A stretch of DNA of 57,979 nucleotides from CAYQOX01 sp964419335 (lineage in GTDB: Bacteria; Hinthialibacterota; Hinthialibacteria; Hinthialibacterales; Hinthialibacteraceae), in the NCBI GenBank assembly GCA_964419335.1, contig CAYQOX010000034.1, positions 1 through 57,979 of the forward strand, read 5' to 3'. The notes under the pieces are model-generated. The model ran no database searches. It saw only the letters and a list, made by a program, of their open reading frames with translations, and was not told where the DNA came from. Position 1 is the stretch's first letter. Each line of letters opens with the position of its first letter. Below, in pieces: positions 34,433-42,830 of the stretch. The position numbers were made by a program, and so were the translations under genes.

Positions 34433-34762
34433 TTAAGAAGTATACGATTGGCCACTCGTACTCGTCACGATCAAAACTCGTCCCGGCTTTTGGCTATAAC
34501 CAATGGCGGTATAGCCGCCGCCTGAGGATCGTTCAGGCAATAAAGGAATACGATCCGACCACGTTTCACCATCGTCAGGGGATACAGAGAACGCGGGTCT
34601 CCATTCGCGCATATCACGTCCTGCGCAGATCATCACCTCTCCAGCATAGGCCAGTACAGGATGCAGCCGCTGCAGGTCATCATAGAATTTGAGATCGCTC
34701 CATGTTGTTCCGCCATCAAGGCTATAACGAGAACCCTCAACTATTTGCTCAATCTCACTCAT
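34433..34762 (-). CDS. Small Asp-box protein, possibly a sialidase-like fragment
   Basis: 109 residues with two Asp boxes, SLDGGTTWSDL and SPDDGETWSDR, and a C-terminal end YTAIGYSQKPGRVLIVTS, all typical of the last blades of BNR/sialidase-fold propellers. There is no signal peptide and no start-site Shine-Dalgarno; the ATG is 8 bases past the stop of the exported beta-helix gene. A propeller needs five to seven blades, so this is either a remnant of a larger gene or a blade pair read through from the preceding gene. I find no matching upstream part in the window. It may be a pseudogene. Confidence 0.55.
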   Translation of the reverse strand: MSEIEQIVEGSRYSLDGGTTWSDLKFYDDLQRLHPVLAYAGEVMICAGRDMREWRPAFSVSPDDGETWSDRIPLLPERSSGGGYTAIGYSQKPGRVLIVTSTSGQSYTS

Positions 34763-34770
34763 ATTTCATT

Positions 34771-35880
34771 TTATGGCTTCTTGGAATAGCCAGTTGTTAT
34801 ATTGTCAGAAATAAGAATATTTTCACACTCTCCTTTTTGTTCAATCGGATCATTGATTAAATCGGCGAAAACATTTCCCGTGATGACAATGTCACAGGTA
34901 TCGACAAGAAGTATTCCACCCGCGGGATCATCGCGTTTGGTTTCGCCTCCAATATGGGCATTGGAAATATTATTCCCGGTGATGGTGATACGGCCGCTGT
35001 CGGAGCCAACCACCACCGAGCGATGATCATTGATGGTGAAAGTGTTGGCGGATAAAGCACAGCCCCATGCGTCTCGGAACTCCACACCGCCTTGTACATT
35101 ATGAGCAATCACATTGGCGCTCATGGTGATGCCATAACAATCACGATCGAGTACCATGGCCATGCCTTGGCATTCTTCAATCATATTGCCGGAAAGAACA
35201 GAACCATAGGTATTTTCAATAACAACCCCATGGCGCAGATGATCATCGAGGTTGTTGCCGTTCATGCATAAATTAAAGCTATCGATACAGCGCAACCCGT
35301 CTTCGTTCTCTTCAAACTGATTCGCATTCACGACGATATCATGACCACGCAGGATATTCACGCCTGCTTTTTGGTTATAAGTAAACATGGAATCAACAAT
35401 GCGCGGGTTTTCATAGCAATCAACCAGGTTTAAACCATGACCGCCGTTATGGTCGATCGAGACTCCATGCACGAGGATTTCATTAATGCCCTGAGCAAGA
35501 ATGCCATCTCCGCTTTCAGGATTGCCGCTAACCCGGAAATCCTGCAGATGCAGCCGCCAAATGCGTTTACTGGAATCGTTCTCATATTCTTGGGGACTCA
35601 CAATGAGGGCAGGTTGCCCCTTTTCGTTCTTATTCACAATATGAGTCGAAGGTCCCGAACCCCGCAAACAGGTATCGGCCGTATGAATTTCTAACGGTTC
35701 GACAATTTCAACCGTGCCAGGCGGCAGATGAACGATGCCACCTTCTTCAGGGAGAGCGTCCAAGGCCGCCTGAACCGTGGGGTATTCTGAGGCACGGATT
35801 TCTCGCGGCCAGTTTTCCTCTGCATACGTAACCACCGAAATCAAACCAAGCAAGGCGCAGCATAGATAATTACGAATCAT
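34771..35880 (-). CDS. Exported right-handed beta-helix protein (pectate-lyase-like)
   Basis: 369 residues; the ATG at 35880 is preferred over the one two codons earlier because GGAG is then 6 bases away. Signal peptide MIRNYLCCALLGLISVVTYA. The mature protein starts with the pectate-lyase-type entry YPTVQAALDALPEEGGIVHLPPGTVEI and continues with about ten coils rich in N, G and H (GINEILVHGVSIDHNGGHGL, DIVVNANQFEENEDGL, GITMSANVIAHNVQGGVEF). It probably binds or cleaves a polysaccharide outside the cytoplasm; catalytic residues cannot be assigned. Its start overlaps the end of the DUF1349 lipoprotein gene by 11 bases, so the two are co-transcribed. Confidence 0.86.
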   Translation of the reverse strand: MIRNYLCCALLGLISVVTYAEENWPREIRASEYPTVQAALDALPEEGGIVHLPPGTVEIVEPLEIHTADTCLRGSGPSTHIVNKNEKGQPALIVSPQEYENDSSKRIWRLHLQDFRVSGNPESGDGILAQGINEILVHGVSIDHNGGHGLNLVDCYENPRIVDSMFTYNQKAGVNILRGHDIVVNANQFEENEDGLRCIDSFNLCMNGNNLDDHLRHGVVIENTYGSVLSGNMIEECQGMAMVLDRDCYGITMSANVIAHNVQGGVEFRDAWGCALSANTFTINDHRSVVVGSDSGRITITGNNISNAHIGGETKRDDPAGGILLVDTCDIVITGNVFADLINDPIEQKGECENILISDNITTGYSKKP

Positions 35881-36565
35881 CCTCATCTCCTTTCGCTTCT
35901 TCTAAAGGTTCGGAATAAATCATATAGTCAGAAAAAGTCACCCAACGTTCTGCATCCGGTTGACCGCTTTGGGTAAAGACGCCAATCCGTGGACGTGGGT
36001 CCATCGGGAAAGCAGCGGTACCCACCTTCGTGATTTCGCCCTCGGTTCCCCAGCAATAACAATCAACCCCTTGGGTGGTGAAATCCATCGCAATATTTGT
36101 AATCCCCTCAGGTTCGGGTACTTTGTTGATCACCTGTGCCGCTTCGCTGATTTCCATGACAAGAACCACCCAGTTTTCACCATCGACATGTTCGACCACT
36201 AATTTCACGTAATTGTCATCATCGTTGTAAAGAATCAAGCCACCCTGTTCATATTGGGCTTGATGATCCGCCTCGACCTTAACGGCTACAGAACGGGCTT
36301 CTTCGGGTAAAGAGCGAACGAAAATGTTCTTTGCATCTTTTCCCGCGCCCATGAGGCCGCCGGGTTCGACTTGAATCTTTAAACCATCCTCGAACTTATA
36401 GGCATCGGGATTTTCGCGTATCCAGGTCCAATCCTCACCCGGGGGTTGAGAGAAAGATTCATTAACCAGCACGGTACGAACCAACAGATCTTGCTCTTGC
36501 TGCTGGCAAGCGATGGCTCCCATCAAAACCACAAGACAAAAACTCAAAAATAAACTCTTTTTCAT
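35870..36565 (-). CDS. DUF1349-like lipoprotein
   Basis: 231 residues with a lipoprotein signal (MKKSLFLSFCLVVLMGAIAC), lipidated C20. The body is a beta-sandwich of the DUF1349/concanavalin type: SQPPGEDWTWIRENPDAYKF, EADHQAQYEQGGLILYNDDDNYVKLV, and PRIGVFTQSGQP. This family binds or trims carbohydrate. GGGAGG precedes the start by five bases. The acidic tail EAKGDEDDS overlaps the beta-helix gene. It heads a small exported group (lipoprotein, beta-helix, Asp-box fragment). Confidence 0.85.
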   Translation of the reverse strand: MKKSLFLSFCLVVLMGAIACQQQEQDLLVRTVLVNESFSQPPGEDWTWIRENPDAYKFEDGLKIQVEPGGLMGAGKDAKNIFVRSLPEEARSVAVKVEADHQAQYEQGGLILYNDDDNYVKLVVEHVDGENWVVLVMEISEAAQVINKVPEPEGITNIAMDFTTQGVDCYCWGTEGEITKVGTAAFPMDPRPRIGVFTQSGQPDAERWVTFSDYMIYSEPLEEAKGDEDDS

Positions 36566-36647
36566 GACGGCCTCCCATTGTACAGTTTAGTTGCTTCCAC
36601 TTTACCATAACGATTATGACAAGGGAATACGGCATATTCTTTTAATT

Positions 36648-36677
36648 GAAAAAGGGCGAGTTTTACACCCGCCCTTT
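36648..36677 (-). terminator. Intrinsic terminator after the DUF4198 gene
   Basis: Read on the minus strand, AAAGGGCG pairs with CGCCCTTT around an 11-base loop, then TTTTTC. It lies 28-57 bases past the DUF4198 stop, between that gene and the DUF1349 gene. Confidence 0.85.
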
Positions 36678-36704
36678 CATAAGTCCTACTGCATTGTGAT
36701 AGGT

Positions 36705-37466
36705 TTAGGGTTTCTCTTCGACATGCACCCAAATTTGTGCGGTTCCATTCAGTGTATAGGTTTCATTGTCGTTCTTGATATCGCCAATATCCTCCACATA
36801 GCCGGCCAGCATCCACCATCCCGGCCGGGGAAGCGTGAAAGAGAACATGCCATTCGCATCGGTTTTGACCACATAGGTAATGAGAGGTTCGGGCGGCAAT
36901 TCTTGTGGCGGCTCTTCTAGATATTGCTCAATTTCAATCTCTATATTAGGCACGGGTTGCCCTTCCTGAACCAATTGCCCCGTAAAGAGAAAACCTTCTT
37001 CCAACCCGTAGGGACGGGTATAGGGAACAATCTCAAGCGGTTGGTTGGTGGACTGATCCCAGCCTTTTTGGATATCAACATGGCTGATCACTTTGGAATA
37101 TTCTTGATAGGCTTGGTTGCCGCGACCAAAGTAGGGCTGGGTATTGAGGGCAAAAATCGTATCGCCTTTTTGTTTGGGGGAATAATCCACAGCCCAAGTC
37201 ACAATCTCTTCGTCTTCAATTTCTACTGATTTTTCTACCATCTGCTCAGTCAAATCTTCTCTCTTTCCCGAAGGCAAAAGAGCGAAAATCTTTTCTGGCT
37301 GGGGAGCATCTTCCCATTCTCGTTCATAGGGATGTCCATCGGCGAAAAACAGATGAATGGATTCACCCAATTGGGCGAAAGGCGCATCATGGAGAAAAAT
37401 GGGGAAATGCGCCATTCCCGGCATGGCGAAGCAGGAGAATAAAAGGATGAAGCAAAATTGTTTCAT
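36705..37466 (-). CDS. Exported DUF4198-like protein
   Basis: 253 residues with signal peptide MKQFCFILLFSCFAMPGMA, the mature protein starting AHFPIFLHD as DUF4198 and related periplasmic nickel/cobalt-associated proteins do (an early H close to the mature N-terminus). A first beta domain (residues about 20-140) is followed by a second with EGFLFTGQLVQEGQPVPNIE and VKTDANGMFSFTLPRPGWW, the carboxypeptidase-regulatory-like/greek-key pattern of this family. Metal handling is suggested only by family association. GGAGG precedes the start. It is a single-gene unit with its own terminator and is divergent from the large plus-strand membrane gene. Confidence 0.78.
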   Translation of the reverse strand: MKQFCFILLFSCFAMPGMAHFPIFLHDAPFAQLGESIHLFFADGHPYEREWEDAPQPEKIFALLPSGKREDLTEQMVEKSVEIEDEEIVTWAVDYSPKQKGDTIFALNTQPYFGRGNQAYQEYSKVISHVDIQKGWDQSTNQPLEIVPYTRPYGLEEGFLFTGQLVQEGQPVPNIEIEIEQYLEEPPQELPPEPLITYVVKTDANGMFSFTLPRPGWWMLAGYVEDIGDIKNDNETYTLNGTAQIWVHVEEKP

Positions 37467-37687
37467 GAGAGGCCTCCGTTATTACATTTTTAATAATCGT
37501 ATTACATATTATACTCCAATTTCCTTCCTCACACCAAGGCTGCGATCATGATAATCCATCTATGAAAATAAACATCCCAAGATTATGCTATCCTTTTATG
37601 AAACTCATTATTGAAATGGCTTATCCTTGGGACAAGAGCGTTGATTGTCGACCAACAATCGAATCGAAAAGAAATTGAAAGCCATCA

Positions 37688-40600
37688 ATGAAACCACGAC
37701 ACCCAGAGCCATCCCCACACAAGGAATCAGACAGGAAATCCCAATGGGGAGCATGGCTGGTACTCCTCCTGTTAGTTTTGGGACTCTACATCCTAGCTAG
37801 CCAACATCCCTGGCTTGCGCGTAGACTTCATGATACGCCGCGATGGTTCATCGTCTTATGGATCATAATAGGTAGTATTGTGCTGGTGTCGGATTCGGTT
37901 ACAGAGCGAATTTGGTGGTGGATACTAGGGATCATCGAGAAGATTCAAACCCTTTTCAAAACGCGTCCCTTTCTATCTAGCAGCCTCGTCTTCTTCGTGA
38001 CTTCCCTGCTCTTTTATTTTTTCCGAATACGGCACCGGGAATCAGGCGATATTTATCAATTCCAAAATGCCGCCCATCAAGGCCGACCTTTTGTGGTACC
38101 CCATGCCCCGTTAGAAACGGTGATCCGATTTTGGCTGCGTGAATTTTATGCGCTGATTCCGGTCTTCGATTTTACATGGATGTACATTGTTCTCAGCTGC
38201 GTGTATGGGGGAATTTATGTGCTTTTGGTCTTGTGGCTATGTGCAAAACTGCCGAAACCCTATTCGCGAATTGCGCCGTTGTTTCTGCTGATTTCTCCTA
38301 CGATGGAGATTTTTTGTGGATACCTGGAGGTTTATTCCCTGCCCTTAGTGATGGAACTTTTATTTCTATTGGTGGGGATGTTATTCGTATTTCGACGGAT
38401 AGCAATCCACGGGGTAAGTTTGCTATTTGGCATCGCATTTATCACCGCTTTGTGGCACGCTTTTTTGCTGCCTGCGTATCTTTATCTCGTATGGCTAGCC
38501 TGGCGAAGGAAGGAAGTTGGGGTCTGGGGAATCGGGCTGCAAATCGTTCTAATGGTTATGCCTATTGTGGCGGGTCTGGCTTGCATGACCTTCTATGCAA
38601 ACCCGTTTGTTGGTTTTATCAGCCGTTTTGGTGAATCCTCGATTTTCATTCCGTTTAATCCAAGCGCCCAATCGATCGAGTATACCCTATTCTCCTTACG
38701 CCATTTATCTGAAAAGGCCAATGAATTAATCCTTATCGGTCTTGCGCCGGCTCTGTTTTTGTTATGCCGCTTGATCTACCAGCCGCGGGTGTTTCTTCAA
38801 GCCTTTCAGCGAATTGAATTTCGATTCTTATGCTTGGCACTTTTAGGAGCCTTGGCGCTTGCATTCGTCTATTACCCGGTCTTGGGATTCCCCTTGGACT
38901 GGGATTTATTTTCATTCGTGTTTCCATGTATAACCCTTGCAGGAGTGAGTCTTATGTACGATCTACTGACTAATCGACTCTGGAAAAAAATCGTTCTCGT
39001 ATTGCTCGTGGGCGCAGCCGCCTTCACCTCCATCTGGATATTGCATAATGCTTTATTCTGGAACTACCCAAAGCTGGTGACGAAAATTGGTCCAATCATC
39101 AGCACGGTTATTCCTGATTTTTATTACAAACAAATGCAAAACGTGTTTCGAAAAAACAATCAAGAAAACCTTTACTGGCTTGCCGATGAAGCGTTAAAAG
39201 AATCACCGGGTAAATACCGCGAAATCATGGAATTTATGGATGAATGGGTCATCACGACTTTGACCAAAACTCCTCCCCAGCCCAAGGACTTGCCAGGATG
39301 GGCACGGGATGTATGTACCGTCCGGGGTACAACCAACCGTGTTTATGTTTTTGATAAACACGGTCGAATTTTCATTGAAGATGGACCCAACTTAAAGTGG
39401 ATTTACACTCCTGAATCCCCTTTGGAAAGTAAACTCACTGCAGGAGAAATCACTTCCCAAGGGGCTGCGATCTTATTATGCGAAAACGGAGACATGTTTA
39501 AAGTACCCCAAGCTTCCTTGGACGAAGGAATCGAGGAAGATCCCGTATGGGATGAACCTCACCCCATGAAAAGTTTTTTACCTGAGACCCTCTCGCAGCA
39601 TCAACTACCAGTTCGTATGGTTGACATGGAAATACGGGGCAATGATCAACATATCTGTGTGTTGGATAATTTCAATCGAGTATGGGATACCGAGAATGAA
39701 GAATTGATCTTTCAAGGCACCCCTTCATACAATGCAGCCATAGCCTTTCATTTCACCCAAAATTATCAACCGGTAACCATTGATGTAAACAACCGCATTT
39801 CTTATGATTCGCGTAAAACCCGGCTGCCATTTCAAACCGATTGGTTTTATCCTATCGTACGTGATTTCGTGCTCACCCACGATAATGAAGGCCTCATGAC
39901 CCTCGATCTCAATGGGAGCATTCATTATGAAGGTGTGACGCCGCTGTATAGAAATATCCATACTACAAATGAGATTGTAGACCGATTTATTAAAATTCGT
40001 CCTGTTTATTGGAAAGATGCCTTGTTGATTCTGGACAATCGTTACCGTTTGTACTATTTACCGATTAATGAATCGCGCACCTCGGTAAAATCCAAGATTG
40101 AATCCTTAGTCGACAAAGGCGAATATTCTCAAGCCTATAAGCATTTACGAGAGACATGGCGTAAATCCAGTGAATTAATGTCGACATGTTACGATCTGGT
40201 AGATACCGACTTTATCCGGGCGGTGCGTGGTGTGCGCATGGAGCAGAGTTATGATGAAATTCCCCTATTTATCGATGCCTTTCCAATCCATGACAATTTG
40301 GTTATCCTTTTAGATCGGTGGGGGCGTTTGGTTTATGAGCTGCAAGGGAAAAGTTTTTTGCTGGACGGTTCGGGTTTGGTGGAATGGCCGATGCGAGATG
40401 TCATCGACGGGGCCTCGTGGCGAGAACGGATTTATTTTCTTGATCGGGGCGGAAGAATTTGGTATTACAAAACCGTCTCTTCTTTGAGCAGTAAGGGCGA
40501 TGCCTTGGATCATATTCCTTCTTTATGGGGGGATTTAAATGCATTTCAGCAAAATCCTTCTTGGGTTTCGATCGAAATCACAGAAAGGAGCAATGAGCTC

Positions 40601-41044
40601 TTTGCCTTGGCTTCCGATGGAACGGTACTCCGTTTCGATTTGCATCAACAAACCTTACTGGATACCATCCAACTGCCGATCGAAAAAGAAAATATCCATG
40701 ATTTTGCCTGTCGTGAAACAGAGCGAGGTTACATCCTAGCGTATACTTCGAAAATGGGACCTGCTTATCGTTATACCAGTTGGGATCAGGACACGATCGA
40801 AATCCCCCATACAAAAATGGATTGGGAAGCCATCAGCGACGTGGTTATACCCAATGAAGGGTTTGTCATGGTGATGGATCGTTTTGGGCTGTTGCATCCC
40901 CGCGATATTCCGGTGGAATTTGTAGAGACCGCGAATACCACAATCGCGGATGCGGTGGCGTTTAAATTCTATCCCAGTGGGAAACGAGCCATTTGGCTAC
41001 GCAGTAATGGAGACCGGCGGGTTTATAACTTGAAAGAAAATTGA
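37688..41044 (+). CDS. Large membrane protein: GT-C-like helical domain plus beta-rich extracellular domain
   Basis: 1118 residues. About 12 hydrophobic helices span residues 20-480. After the third, RHRESGDIYQFQNAAHQGRPF has an acidic residue in the position GT-C glycosyltransferases use for catalysis. From about 530 to the end the protein is soluble, with repeats of the form 'V-x-V-x-D-x-x-GR-I-x-x-x' (RVYVFDKHGRIFIED, NLVILLDRWGRLVYEL, ERIYFLDRGGRIWYY, MVMDRFGLLHPRD), as in a beta-propeller. A TPR-like stretch (LVDKGEYSQAYKHLRETWR) interrupts it. I do not recognise a named family. It could transfer a lipid-linked sugar and sense a ligand. Convergent with the anti-sigma gene, 24 bases away. 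Confidence 0.72.
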   Translation: MKPRHPEPSPHKESDRKSQWGAWLVLLLLVLGLYILASQHPWLARRLHDTPRWFIVLWIIIGSIVLVSDSVTERIWWWILGIIEKIQTLFKTRPFLSSSLVFFVTSLLFYFFRIRHRESGDIYQFQNAAHQGRPFVVPHAPLETVIRFWLREFYALIPVFDFTWMYIVLSCVYGGIYVLLVLWLCAKLPKPYSRIAPLFLLISPTMEIFCGYLEVYSLPLVMELLFLLVGMLFVFRRIAIHGVSLLFGIAFITALWHAFLLPAYLYLVWLAWRRKEVGVWGIGLQIVLMVMPIVAGLACMTFYANPFVGFISRFGESSIFIPFNPSAQSIEYTLFSLRHLSEKANELILIGLAPALFLLCRLIYQPRVFLQAFQRIEFRFLCLALLGALALAFVYYPVLGFPLDWDLFSFVFPCITLAGVSLMYDLLTNRLWKKIVLVLLVGAAAFTSIWILHNALFWNYPKLVTKIGPIISTVIPDFYYKQMQNVFRKNNQENLYWLADEALKESPGKYREIMEFMDEWVITTLTKTPPQPKDLPGWARDVCTVRGTTNRVYVFDKHGRIFIEDGPNLKWIYTPESPLESKLTAGEITSQGAAILLCENGDMFKVPQASLDEGIEEDPVWDEPHPMKSFLPETLSQHQLPVRMVDMEIRGNDQHICVLDNFNRVWDTENEELIFQGTPSYNAAIAFHFTQNYQPVTIDVNNRISYDSRKTRLPFQTDWFYPIVRDFVLTHDNEGLMTLDLNGSIHYEGVTPLYRNIHTTNEIVDRFIKIRPVYWKDALLILDNRYRLYYLPINESRTSVKSKIESLVDKGEYSQAYKHLRETWRKSSELMSTCYDLVDTDFIRAVRGVRMEQSYDEIPLFIDAFPIHDNLVILLDRWGRLVYELQGKSFLLDGSGLVEWPMRDVIDGASWRERIYFLDRGGRIWYYKTVSSLSSKGDALDHIPSLWGDLNAFQQNPSWVSIEITERSNELFALASDGTVLRFDLHQQTLLDTIQLPIEKENIHDFACRETERGYILAYTSKMGPAYRYTSWDQDTIEIPHTKMDWEAISDVVIPNEGFVMVMDRFGLLHPRDIPVEFVETANTTIADAVAFKFYPSGKRAIWLRSNGDRRVYNLKEN

Positions 41045-41068
41045 GGAAACATCAGGAGTTGGGTTCTT

Positions 41069-41794
41069 CTATTGATGATTCAAACGCACCGTTTGATTAT
41101 CGGTCATTTGAAAAAGGGCGGTGGGTTGTTGGGAAGAACCGTGATGGGCGGGAGGGATATTTGCATTGGGTACATAGCCGACGTTAGTAAATCCCATGGT
41201 GTCGGGTTTTTCTTCGCTAAAAAAGCGAAACAAGTTTTCCAGATGTTCCTGATCCTGCAGGGTCCGGTTGGAGTAATCTTCCAAATTATCATTGGGGCTA
41301 TAGTTGGAAACGAACTGCTTGCTATCTTGATCTTGCTGATCGACCACATGGCTAGAAGCATCCTTGGGGATTGCATTGATTTCGTTGCCATAGTCGGTAT
41401 TGTTTTGATTTTGGACCCCATTCATTTGCGATTGAATCAAGGGCATCAACAAGAGAAGAGCGACGAGGCTGGCCAAAGTGAAGGTGGGGGCTAAGCGAAG
41501 GTTTTCCCACCGGATAGGAAAGGAACTGCAAACTCGATCCCAAAGAGAAGGTTCTTCTTTGATTTGTTCAAGCCGCAGGTGTAGATCATTAAGGCGTGGT
41601 TGAAATGATTCAGCCTCTTCTTGCCACAAATCGAGGGCCAGCCAAGTTTTCTGCAATTCAGTCATTTCCTGGCGGCAATCGGGACAGGTGGCCAAGTGGC
41701 GTTCCACTTCGGAACGTTCCGAGGGACTCGCATTCCCTGAAGCATAGGTAACAAGTTTTATGTGATTATAGGGGCAGTTTTTTTCGGACATCAT
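41069..41794 (-). CDS. Zinc-finger anti-sigma factor (zf-HC2 type)
   Basis: 241 residues. The N-terminal anti-sigma zinc motif is RHLATCPDCRQEM (H-x3-C-x2-C); an upstream H or C (NCPYNHIKL) provides the fourth ligand. One membrane helix is at about 108-128 (FTLASLVALLLLMPLIQ), followed by a disordered, N/Q-rich periplasmic tail. Such proteins hold a cognate ECF sigma factor at the membrane until a signal triggers release. The sigma gene is immediately upstream, with 38 bases between. ORFs reported on the opposite strand are shadows. Confidence 0.9.
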   Translation of the reverse strand: MMSEKNCPYNHIKLVTYASGNASPSERSEVERHLATCPDCRQEMTELQKTWLALDLWQEEAESFQPRLNDLHLRLEQIKEEPSLWDRVCSSFPIRWENLRLAPTFTLASLVALLLLMPLIQSQMNGVQNQNNTDYGNEINAIPKDASSHVVDQQDQDSKQFVSNYSPNDNLEDYSNRTLQDQEHLENLFRFFSEEKPDTMGFTNVGYVPNANIPPAHHGSSQQPTALFQMTDNQTVRLNHQ

Positions 41795-41832
41795 GGTTTA
41801 CTCTTATCTCTCAGGATAAAAGATTTCTTTTT

Positions 41833-42570
41833 TTACGCGTATTCTTTCAGCATAGGCTCTAAAATCTGGCGTAATTTTAAATGGGCTCGATAGGCACGCT
41901 GTTTGATGGATTCAGGCGTAGTTTCGAGAATCTCTGCGATTTCAATATACGACATTCCTTGAAATTTGTTAAGGATAATGACTTCCCGTTGCTCTTCGGA
42001 GAGTCGATTAATCGCTTGTTTAATAAGATCCTCATCAATTTTGGTAGCATACACATCTCTTGCGTCTCCCCCTTCATCTTCCATTCTTTCAATAAAGGTA
42101 GGGGAAGAATCCTCATCGTAGTTTTTCTTCATTTGAGAGTCGGTATGTACCAAGCGATTCCAATATCTGCGTTTTTCATCGATACACAAGTTGCGTGCGA
42201 TCCGGTAAAGCCAGGAAGTGAACTTGGAGTGTGGTTTCCATGATTTGCGATTATTATAAACCCGGAGGAAAGTTTCCTGCACCAAATCTTCCGCCAAGTC
42301 TCTGCGTCGAACCATGCGGATGATAAAGAGCAGTACTGAACGGTAATGGCGCTGATAGAGCATATCAAGCGCTTCTTCCCGTCCTTTCTGACAAGCGAGC
42401 ATTAGCTGCTCGTCAGTGGTTTCCTCATCCCATTTCATTTTCACTACACTCTGTCCGTTCCTTGAATCAACCTCGGTTTGATCCGACCACAAACCGGTCT
42501 TCACTGCACCGGATTCCAGGGTAGAAGATTGGATTGTATTCTTCATCAAACGGCTTGACTGGATTACCAC
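41833..42570 (-). CDS. ECF RNA polymerase sigma factor
   Basis: 245 residues counting from a GTG with GGAG about 11 bases upstream; a start at a later ATG (MKWDEETTDEQ) is also plausible, since the first 44 residues are not family-like. Region 2 (RRRDLAEDLVQETFLRVYNN, FTSWLYRIARNLCIDEKRRY) and region 4 (INRLSEEQREVIILNKFQG, YIEIAEILETTPESIKQRAY) are complete. It is paired with the zinc-finger anti-sigma factor encoded next. The regulon is unknown; the upstream 260-base gap (42571-42830) is AT-rich with no gene. Confidence 0.92.
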   Translation of the reverse strand: MVIQSSRLMKNTIQSSTLESGAVKTGLWSDQTEVDSRNGQSVVKMKWDEETTDEQLMLACQKGREEALDMLYQRHYRSVLLFIIRMVRRRDLAEDLVQETFLRVYNNRKSWKPHSKFTSWLYRIARNLCIDEKRRYWNRLVHTDSQMKKNYDEDSSPTFIERMEDEGGDARDVYATKIDEDLIKQAINRLSEEQREVIILNKFQGMSYIEIAEILETTPESIKQRAYRAHLKLRQILEPMLKEYA

Positions 42571-42830
42571 TTTCAGGTTTCTCCTCTGTGTAGTATTAGT
42601 AGCACATTATCTGAAATACAACGGTTCTTATTAGGAAAAAGTAACTCAAAATATCCTATCGTTTCATGTGCTTTTTGTAATCCAGCGCCTTGGGTTTAGA
42701 TAAAACCTCAAACTTTTATATAAATATAGGTAACGCCAATAAAAAGAAGTCCTCCTTTATTTTATACGATTTGGGAGAAAGAATGTTGAGTTTTTTGAAT
42801 TTTTTTTCTGACAATGAGAAAAATTGTTTC

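Noticed and set aside
38176..38634. 152-codon frame inside the large membrane gene
   Set aside because: Shadow in another frame; the 1118-residue frame is continuous and has membrane and repeat structure.
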